From Hydractinia symbiolongicarpus (Eukaryota; Cnidaria; Hydrozoa; Anthoathecata; Hydractiniidae): DNA of 64,000 nucleotides. This document shows positions 25,996 to 36,200 of the stretch, piece by piece. Location of the stretch: contig NC_079884.1 of the NCBI RefSeq assembly GCF_029227915.1, positions 3,844,001 to 3,908,000 on the forward strand, read 5' to 3'. Under the pieces are notes generated by a model. It was not told the DNA's origin and did no database searches. It worked only from the letters and a program-made list of their open reading frames with translations. Numbering within the stretch: position 1 is the first letter of the stretch; every line of letters begins with the position of its first letter. A program made the position numbers and the translations under genes.

Positions 25996-28900
25996 ATGAA
26001 GTTTGCATTAGCATTCGTTGTCTTGTTGGCAATCACAAGCACCATCTCATCGTACTCAATCAATCGCCAAGATGAAGAAGGATTTATCGAAAATTTTGAA
26101 GAAAAACGCGCCCTTACAGATTGTATGATTTTTTTCTTGAATTTCCACTTTTATCATACTTCTATAATAATGTCTTAACTTCTTCCAAATCTAAATTTTT
26201 CACTTCTAACAAATTTTTCCCATTTCAGTTTGGAACAAAGTAAAGACCGCTGCATCAAAACTGAAGGACGACATCAAAGGCAAGGTATTAAAAGTCTTGG
26301 AAGAGTACAAACCAAAGATTGTTGGTGCCTTAAACAACTTCAAAAAAGTGGTTGTTGATGGTACCAAGAAAGTCATCATTGAGGTGTGTGGACAAATTGT
26401 TCGAGTTATTGCTGATGGTGAAAGTGCTACATCTGGTGGCATCTGTCCATCTTCAGTTAAGGCTTCAGAAATTTACGCTGAGATTAGTGATGCTCAACCA
26501 AGCGCTCTCTCCTTTGGTGACAGTAAGTAGTGAAATAAAGGCAAATTTTTACCTACTTATTGCCTATCCTTCATCCCATTTTCGTTTCTATAGTTAGAAC
26601 CCCATTGTACAAGTTATGTTTGTTTTTAGTTTGGGCCAAAGTAAAAACAGCCGTTACTGATCTTGGAGACAAAATCGACGCCAAAACAAAAGAATTGATC
26701 AATAAATACAAACCACAAATTGTCGAAGGATTAAAAAAAGTACACAAAGTCGTCGTTATTGAAGGAAAGAAAATCGTCATCCAGATTATTAACGATGTTG
26801 TAAAGGTTGTTGTTGGTGGAGATGATGGGGCGTCGACTACTGTTGTCAAGAGGGGTATTTCTGACAGTAAGCATGCTTATATTTATCTATCACAATTGTG
26901 CATTATTCACTGCTTTGTAAATTGGACTCTGAACGAACTGGATATTATACTTCAGCTTGGAACAAAGTAAAGACCGCTGCATCAAAACTGAAGGACGACA
27001 TCAAAGGCAAGGTATTAAAAGTCTTGGAAGAGTACAAACCAAAGATTGTTGGTGCCTTAAACAACTTCAAAAAAGTGGTTGTTGATGGTACCAAGAAAGT
27101 CATCATTGAGGTGTGTGGACAAATTGTTCGAGTTATTGCTGATGGTGAAAGTGCTACATCTGGTGGCATCTGTCCATCTTCAGTTAAGACTTCAGAAATT
27201 TACGTTGAGATTAGTGATGCTCAACCAAGCGCTTTCTCCTTTGGTGACAGTAAGTAGTGAAATAAAGGCAAATTTTTACCTACTTATTGCCTATCCTTCA
27301 TCCCATTTTCGTTTCTATAGTTAGAACCCCATTGTACAAGTTATGTTTCTTTTTAGTTTGGGCCAAAGTAAAAACAGCCGTTACTGATCTTGGAGACAAA
27401 ATCGACGCCAAAACAAAAGAATTGATCAATAAATACAAACCACAAATTGTCGAAGGATTAAAAAAAGTACACAAAGTCGTCGTTATTGAAGGAAAGAAAA
27501 TCGTCATCCAGATTATTAACGATGTTGTAAAGGTTGTTGTTGGTGGAGATGATGGGGCGTCGACTACTGTTGTCAAGAGGGGTATTTCTGACAGTAAGCA
27601 TGCTTATATTTATCTATCACAATTGTGCATTATTCATTGCTTTGTAAATTGGACTCTGAACGAACTGGATATTATACTTCAGCTTGGAACAAAGTAAAGA
27701 CCGCTGCATCAAAACTGAAGGACGACATCAAAGGCAAGGTATTAAAAGTCTTGGAAGAGTACAAACCAAAGATTGTTGGTGCCTTAAACAACTTCAAAAA
27801 AGTGGTTGTTGATGGTACCAAGAAAGTCATCATTGAGGTGTGTGGACAAATTGTTCGAGTTATTGCTGATGGTGAAAGTGCTACATCTGGTGGCATCTGT
27901 CCATCTTCAGTTAAGACTTCAGAAATTTACGTTGAGATTAGTGATGCTCAACCAAGCGCTCTCTCCTTTGGTGACAGTAAGTAGTGAAATAAAGGCAAAT
28001 TTTTACCTACTTATTGCCTATCCTTCATCCCATTTTCGTTTCTATAGTTAGAACCCCATTGTACAAGTTATGTTTCTTTTTAGTTTGGGCCAAAGTAAAA
28101 ACAGCCGTTACTGATCTTGGAGACAAAATCGACGCCAAAACAAAAGAATTGATCAATAAATACAAACCACAAATTGTCGAAGGATTAAAAAAAGTACACA
28201 AAGTCGTCGTTATTGAAGGAAAGAAAATCGTCATCCAGATTATTAACGATGTTGTAAAGGTTGTTGTTGGTGGAGATGATGGGGCGTCGACTACTGTTGT
28301 CAAGAGGGGTATTTCTGACAGTAAGCATGCTTATATTTATCTATCACAATTGTGCATTATTCATTGCTTTGTAAATTGGACTCTGAACGAACTGGATATT
28401 ATACTTCAGCTTGGAACAAAGTAAAGACCGCTGCATCAAAACTGAAGGACGACATCAAAGGCAAGGTATTAAAAGTCTTGGAAGAGTACAAACCAAAGAT
28501 TGTTGGTGCCTTAAACAACTTCAAAAAAGTGGTTGTTGATGGTACCAAGAAAGTCATCATTGAGGTGTGTGGACAAATTGTTCGAGTTATTGCTGATGGT
28601 GAAAGTGCTACATCTGGTGGCATCTGTCCATCTTCAGTTAAGACTTCAGAAATTTACGTTGAGATTAGTGATGCTCAACCAAGCGCTCTCTCCTTTGGTG
28701 ACAGTAAGTAGTGAAATAAAGGCAAATTTTTACCTACTTATTGCCTATCCTTCATCCCATTTTCGTTTCTATAGTTAGAACCCCATTGTACAAGTTATGT
28801 TTCTTTTTAGTTTGGGCCAAAGTAAAAACAGCCGTTACTGATCTTGGAGACAAAATCGACGCCAAAACAAAAGAATTGATCAATAAATACAAACCACAAA

Positions 28901-31900
28901 TTGTCGAAGGATTAAAAAAAGTACACAAAGTCGTCGTTATTGAAGGAAAGAAAATCGTCATCCAGATTATTAACGATGTTGTAAAGGTTGTTGTTGGTGG
29001 AGATGATGGGGCGTCGACTACTGTTGTCAAGAGGGGTATTTCTGACAGTAAGCATGCTTATATTTATCTATCACAATTGTGCATTATTCACTGCTTTGTA
29101 AATTGGACTCTGAACGAACTGGATATTATACTTCAGCTTGGAACAAAGTAAAGACCGCTGCATCAAAACTGAAGGACGACATCAAAGGCAAGGTATTAAA
29201 AGTCTTGGAAGAGTACAAACCAAAGATTGTTGGTGCCTTAAACAACTTCAAAAAAGTGGTTGTTGATGGTACCAAGAAAGTCATCATTGAGGTGTGTGGA
29301 CAAATTGTTCGAGTTATTGCTGATGGTGAAAGTGCTACATCTGGTGGCATCTGTCCATCTTCAGTTAAGACTTCAGAAATTTACGTTGAGATTAGTGATG
29401 CTCAACCAAGCGCTCTCTCCTTTGGTGACAGTAAGTAGTGAAATAAAGGCAAATTTTTACCTACTTATTGCCTATCCTTCATCCCATTTTCGTTTCTATA
29501 GTTAGAACCCCATTGTACAAGTTATGTTTGTTTTTAGTTTGGGCCAAAGTAAAAACAGCCGTTACTGATCTTGGAGACAAAATCGACGCCAAAACAAAAG
29601 AATTGATCAATAAATACAAACCACAAATTGTCGAAGGATTAAAAAAAGTACACAAAGTCGTCGTTATTGAAGGAAAGAAAATCGTCATCCAGATTATTAA
29701 CGATGTTGTAAAGGTTGTTGTTGGTGGAGATGATGGGGCGTCGACTACTGTTGTCAAGAGGGGTATTTCTGACAGTAAGCATGCTTATATTTATCTATCA
29801 CAATTGTGCATTATTCACTGCTTTGTAAATTGGACTCTGAACGAACTGGATATTATACTTCAGCTTGGAACAAAGTAAAGACCGCTGCATCAAAACTGAA
29901 GGACGACATCAAAGGCAAGGTATTAAAAGTCTTGGAAGAGTACAAACCAAAGATTGTTGGTGCCTTAAACAACTTCAAAAAAGTGGTTGTTGATGGTACC
30001 AAGAAAGTCATCATTGAGGTGTGTGGACAAATTGTTCGAGTTATTGCTGATGGTGAAAGTGCTACATCTGGTGGCATCTGTCCATCTTCAGTTAAGACTT
30101 CAGAAATTTACGTTGAGATTAGTGATGCTCAACCAAGCGCTTTCTCCTTTGGTGACAGTAAGTAGTGAAATAAAGGCAAATTTTTACCTACTTATTGCCT
30201 ATCCTTCATCCCATTTTCGTTTCTATAGTTAGAACCCCATTGTACAAGTTATGTTTCTTTTTAGTTTGGGCCAAAGTAAAAACAGCCGTTACTGATCTTG
30301 GAGACAAAATCGACGCCAAAACAAAAGAATTGATCAATAAATACAAACCACAAATTGTCGAAGGATTAAAAAAAGTACACAAAGTCGTCGTTATTGAAGG
30401 AAAGAAAATCGTCATCCAGATTATTAACGATGTTGTAAAGGTTGTTGTTGGTGGAGATGATGGGGCGTCGACTACTGTTGTCAAGAGGGGTATTTCTGAC
30501 AGTAAGCATGCTTATATTTATCTATCACAATTGTGCATTATTCATTGCTTTGTAAATTGGACTCTGAACGAACTGGATATTATACTTCAGCTTGGAACAA
30601 AGTAAAGACCGCTGCATCAAAACTGAAGGACGACATCAAAGGCAAGGTATTAAAAGTCTTGGAAGAGTACAAACCAAAGATTGTTGGTGCCTTAAACAAC
30701 TTCAAAAAAGTGGTTGTTGATGGTACCAAGAAAGTCATCATTGAGGTGTGTGGACAAATTGTTCGAGTTATTGCTGATGGTGAAAGTGCTACATCTGGTG
30801 GCATCTGTCCATCTTCAGTTAAGACTTCAGAAATTTACGTTGAGATTAGTGATGCTCAACCAAGCGCTCTCTCCTTTGGTGACAGTAAGTAGTGAAATAA
30901 AGGCAAATTTTTACCTACTTATTGCCTATCCTTCATCCCATTTTCGTTTCTATAGTTAGAACCCCATTGTACAAGTTATGTTTCTTTTTAGTTTGGGCCA
31001 AAGTAAAAACAGCCGTTACTGATCTTGGAGACAAAATCGACGCCAAAACAAAAGAATTGATCAATAAATACAAACCACAAATTGTCGAAGGATTAAAAAA
31101 AGTACACAAAGTCGTCGTTATTGAAGGAAAGAAAATCGTCATCCAGATTATTAACGATGTTGTAAAGGTTGTTGTTGGTGGAGATGATGGGGCGTCGACT
31201 ACTGTTGTCAAGAGGGGTATTTCTGACAGTAAGCATGCTTATATTTATCTATCACAATTGTGCATTATTCATTGCTTTGTAAATTGGACTCTGAACGAAC
31301 TGGATATTATACTTCAGCTTGGAACAAAGTAAAGACCGCTGCATCAAAACTGAAGGACGACATCAAAGGCAAGGTATTAAAAGTCTTGGAAGAGTACAAA
31401 CCAAAGATTGTTGGTGCCTTAAACAACTTCAAAAAAGTGGTTGTTGATGGTACCAAGAAAGTCATCATTGAGGTGTGTGGACAAATTGTTCGAGTTATTG
31501 CTGATGGTGAAAGTGCTACATCTGGTGGCATCTGTCCATCTTCAGTTAAGACTTCAGAAATTTACGTTGAGATTAGTGATGCTCAACCAAGCGCTCTCTC
31601 CTTTGGTGACAGTAAGTAGTGAAATAAAGGCAAATTTTTACCTACTTATTGCCTATCCTTCATCCCATTTTCGTTTCTATAGTTAGAACCCCATTGTACA
31701 AGTTATGTTTCTTTTTAGTTTGGGCCAAAGTAAAAACAGCCGTTACTGATCTTGGAGACAAAATCGACGCCAAAACAAAAGAATTGATCAATAAATACAA
31801 ACCACAAATTGTCGAAGGATTAAAAAAAGTACACAAAGTCGTCGTTATTGAAGGAAAGAAAATCGTCATCCAGATTATTAACGATGTTGTAAAGGTTGTT

Positions 31901-32666
31901 GTTGGTGGAGATGATGGGGCGTCGACTACTGTTGTCAAGAGGGGTATTTCTGACAGTAAGCATGCTTATATTTATCTATCACAATTGTGCATTATTCACT
32001 GCTTTGTAAATTGGACTCTGAACGAACTGGATATTATACTTCAGCTTGGAACAAAGTAAAGACCGCTGCATCAAAACTGAAGGACGACATCAAAGGCAAG
32101 GTATTAAAAGTCTTGGAAGAGTACAAACCAAAGATTGTTGGTGCCTTAAACAACTTCAAAAAAGTGGTTGTTGATGGTACCAAGAAAGTCATCATCGAGG
32201 TGTGTGGACAAATTGTTCGAGTTATTGCTGATGGTGAAAGTGCTACATCTGGTGGAATCTGTCCATCTTCAATTAAGACTTCCGAAATTTACGTTGAGAT
32301 TAGTGATGCTCAACCAAGTGCTCTCTCATTTGGTGACAGTAAGTAGTGAAATATTGGCATTTTTTTACCTATTTATCGTCTGTCCTTCTTCCCATTTTCG
32401 TTTCTATAGTTAGAACCCCATTGTACAAGTTATGTTTCTTTTTAGTTTGGGCCAAAGTAAAAACAGCCGTTACTGATCTTGGAGACAAAATCGACGCCAA
32501 AACAAAAGAATTGATCAATAAATACAAACCAAAAATTGTCGAAGGATTAAAAAAAGTACACAAAGTCGTTGTTATTGAAGGAAAGAAAATTGTTATCCAG
32601 ATTATTAACGATGTTGTAAAGGTTGTTGTTGGTGGAGATGATGGAGTATCGACCACGAATTATTGA
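25996..32666 (+). CDS. Secreted polyprotein-like precursor, nine tandem two-domain YKPKI units (1,629 aa)
   Basis: Exon 1 (25996-26122) encodes a signal peptide (MKFALAFVVLLAITSTISS), an acidic prosegment and EEKRALTD. Nine repeats follow, offset by 727 bp. A exons are 26229-26522 plus n x 727 (294 bp) and B exons 26630-26866 plus n x 727 (237 bp), n = 0 to 8. The last B exon (32446-32666) ends at a stop after VSTTNY. All junctions are phase 1, so each exon is symmetric. The A domain begins WNKVK, has EEYKPKI and two Cys (CGQI, GGICPSS). The B domain begins WAKVK, has NKYKPQI and ends VVKRGISD. Lys-Arg therefore precedes each unit, and the last B lacks it. Total coding length is 4,890 bp. This is predicted to be a secreted precursor cut by convertases into about 177-residue units. 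The function is unknown and no family is recognised. A poly(A) signal lies at 32782. Confidence 0.88.
26229..32666 (+). repeat. Nine-unit tandem array, 727-bp period, with four-unit higher-order period
   Basis: Each unit holds exon A, a 107-bp intron, exon B and an 89-bp intron. Units are nearly identical including introns, with only scattered single-base differences in the interior. Three marker bases repeat every four units. The base at 26622 + 727n is G in units 1 and 5 and C elsewhere. The base at 26910 + 727n reads C,T,T,C,C,T,T,C. The base at 27234 + 727n is T only in A2 and A6. The first A exon and the last A/B pair carry more private changes than interior copies. Confidence 0.95.
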
Positions 32667-32781
32667 AATGGCATAGATTTTCACGTGGAGAAGATTATAA
32701 CTTGTGTAACTTTTAAGTGAATACGGAAAAAATTCAAAAGGAACGCTTTGTGTTTTTGTTTTGAGTGGCTGTTAAAATATA

Positions 32782-32787
32782 AATAAA
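32782..32787 (+). terminator. Poly(A) signal of the array gene
   Basis: AATAAA lies 116 bases after the stop codon of the tandem-unit gene. Confidence 0.7.
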
Positions 32788-32855
32788 CTTTTAAAATTAA
32801 AAACCATAGCGTAACGTTTACGACAATTTTTTTGAGGATCGAAGCCTAGCCTGTA

Positions 32856-32950
32856 TCAAACCATGTCCCCAGGGTCCTTTTCCGATTTTGTGATTTCGGG
32901 ACATCTTTGTTATAAACAATATGCGAAAACGGACCTTGGGAACTAGGTTG
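32856..32950. mobile_element. Small inverted-repeat element (CAACCTCGTTCCCAGG family)
   Basis: The left edge caaaccatgtccccagggtc and the right edge (inverse of caacctagttcccaaggtcc) match the family described at 3096-3196. It lies just downstream of the array gene. Confidence 0.7.
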
Positions 32951-33246
32951 GTCTGTATTAATTAGACAGTGGCATGCTTAGGTCGTGACCACAGATACAA
33001 TATAAACCAAATATAATCTGCAAAAGTTGATGTTCACAACATCAACTCGTCACCAACCTTCACGCCGGCAATATGGTTGTTAGTACCTTTTCATTTTCCT
33101 GGACACCAAAGATCCGAGAGCACACGCCTTGCGAAGTAAAATCAAGATACCTTATATAATATAACGCATAAAATACATTTACTCAGCAGAAGAAATTATT
33201 TCCAAATAATTAAAAAAGATAGGCGTTTTAACTACATATATAAAAA

Positions 33247-36200
33247 TTATATTTTTAACCTTTCCACAGCTTTCGTTATATCCTTCTGTCGAAACAAATT
33301 TTCTGCGTTGCTAACTTGTTTCGAAAAACCTTCGCTTTTGCTTGATAATAAACCAAATACGTTATCCAGTTTTGTCAAATCGGGACAATTTATGTTGAAC
33401 CGGAATTGCATTGGTGATATATCTGGTGCATGTTCTTTTAACATGGTGATCATTTCTCCCGATTCGGATTGTTCCAGGAATGAAACAAATACCAAGCGTG
33501 CTGGATAAACTTCTTCATAATATTTTTTGAATAAGTGTGCGAACCTAAGGAAGATTAACAACTGTTATACTGCATTTAAAAAAACATGGTATGAGTGAAA
33601 GAGAATGGTGACCAACTGCTATAGCAGATGACAAATGATAAAAATATGTCGTCTGATAATAAAAATCTACAAATTGTGATCTTTTAAAAACAACTACGGT
33701 TACTTTCCTAGAAATTGTTGGTTAGCAAGGCGTAACTCCTGCAAAACGAATTTATCTATTTTTCAAAAATCTGGACCGGTTCTCAAGATTTATTGGCTAA
33801 GAAGTTTTGATAATTATGCTAATTAATTGCATGACAGATTTAAAAATAATGCGGTGCTTTTCCGAGTTTATCAAGGTATGTTGTGATGTAAACATGTTTT
33901 CACCTATCCATTTTGATAGTTTGAACATATTTACATGAGTATTAATACTTAGTTACCCTGATTATCATTAATACCAGTACTCGTTTCTGAGTCTCCAATT
34001 AATGACATTATAATTCCTTATAATTAGTTAATTTATATCTCCCACTTAACTTAACTTATATCTCCCAGACCAAGAAAGAGTTTTCAAAAAAATAAAAATT
34101 CATAGACAACTTTTCAAGCTCTTTTATATGAAGCCATTTCTTTGCAGGAAGTAAGTTTTCAAGAACCGCAGTAACATCTCGAAAAGTGATAAAAAACTCC
34201 CTCTTTACGTAGATATTCGTTTGTTTCTTGTTTTACTTGAATGAGAAATCTTCTTCCCTAAACTTTCTTAATTTTAACTTTCATTTTGACAGTACCCACT
34301 TAGGCATCACCTTTGTCTTCAAATAATTCAACACCACCTCAAGCTTAACAGATACACCAAGTAAACCGACAAGTAAGAAAATCTCCAACCGATTACTTTG
34401 GAAAAGTATAAACAGAAAAAATTTGTACCTATCGCCATGACAGACTCCTGTTTCTTCTTCATCAGTGACGACAACAAACGTCTTTACGACTTTTTTCTCT
34501 TCATAGTACGGATAGAGACTTGCAGCAGGGATGGTTACTCCCTCAGCTTTGATCTCGTCACATAAACGCAGAACCTAAAAAACAACTCAAACTACGGATT
34601 ACTACAATTTTCAAGGAGTTTATACAAGGTACAAGCTACACTCATTATTTTTATAAGCATACGGGTAAATTGGACTCAAGCTCAATATGCTTAAGATTTT
34701 CCCAATTTGAGCCTAAAATTATGCTTAACGTATGCTTACCTGTCTTGCTAGTTGCTGGACTGAGTTAAACATTTTGTTCCAATTATTTGTACATAGTTTA
34801 GTTCAAAAGATTATTTCATGCAAAAATGCTGTTTCCTATCACTTAACCTCGTCCTTTGTGTGATACTATTTTTTACACTTGATTTGGGAAGAAATGGAAA
34901 AAATTCCGAGGGAGGGAAATATGCTTAGTATATGCTTATTTTTTAAGCATGTGAGCTTAAGTATGCTTATAAGCTTTATGCTTATAAAAAATAATGAGTG
35001 TAGGGAAACACGATATCATAAAAGGCACGGCTAGTCGAATCAAGGGATATTTTATAATAACAATTTATTCATTAAATTTTTTTTCAGATGTTAGATATAA
35101 CGTCACATAATTATGTGACTTTAGTGTCACCGTCTAGCAGCACTAATGGTGGAACCCTTCCTCAACATAAAAAAGTGAGACTCTTCTTAAGCATTTTTTT
35201 CTTGACCAAAATATAAAAGTTTAATATTTTTTTAAATTTATACAATTTTACAAGTGTTACTTACGTCTGCTACATTTTTCGGTATAAATGAAGGAATCAC
35301 GTTCTTGTTATCAAAAAATACTAGATCAGCGTTTGTAGCTGCAGCCACTAAGCTAGCAATGATTGTACTAGTGCGAATAGCGACCTCCATCGAACCTGAT
35401 TTGTCCCCTATCACTACCACAGGGGAGTCCATTTCGAATCTGAAACAACCAATACAAAAATTAAAGTTATTAAATATATATACGGTAAACCGTCTAATAA
35501 ACGCCCTTGTTCTTTTAAACGCCCTCTTAAATTAAGGCCCCTCCATTTAACACCCTATTTAATTAACGCCCCTTTACATATCGCAACCTCTAATAGACGA
35601 TTCTCTCCGGAATGTTAAAAATGATAATAGTAAAGGTAGAAAGATTCATTGATTTAAAAAAGAAAATGCAGAGCAGAAGGAGATCTTTAAGACCAAACAA
35701 TCTTGGTTCACGAAAACAATATTTGAAAACAAATCCTTTCATTAGAGAGTGAACAGAATGAGATGTTGAAGAGGCAAACAGATGCAAAACATAATCTTAT
35801 TGATAAGATACAAAGACTCTCTCTAAACTAAAAAATATTTCATAAATACAAAACTTTTTAATTTTTAATTAAATGCCTCCCTCCAATAAACGCCCCTATT
35901 TAAAGTTGAAAAAATATTTTTTTTAAGCTTAAATTGTTCTTTAAAAATTTTCTTTCAGCCTCGATCACAGGACTTGTTGTCTCTTTTTGCATATCGGACG
36001 ATGAGACTACTTTTTCGTTAGACCTATCAATAAGCGCAGCTCCGATGAGAGCAAAAAGCCCTGGGAACGAGGTTGATATATTGTGTCTGAAGTCGAAAGT
36101 AATAAAAAAGAAAAGAAAAAATCGTAACTCACTCCATACTCTGTAACCTTTTATCAGCCTGCACTGTCAGTAGTTTTACAATATTATAGTCAGAATTATC

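Noticed and set aside
26206-32656. Repeated 74-, 92- and 81-codon open frames inside the 727-bp array, on the minus strand and in another plus frame
   Set aside because: They overlap the spliced A and B exons in other frames and repeat only because the DNA repeats. The spliced plus-strand model has consistent phases, a signal peptide and a stop.
26229-32666. Tandem array considered as CRISPR or satellite DNA
   Set aside because: The unit is 727 bp with coding exons and splice sites conserved in every copy. There are no short repeats with unique spacers.
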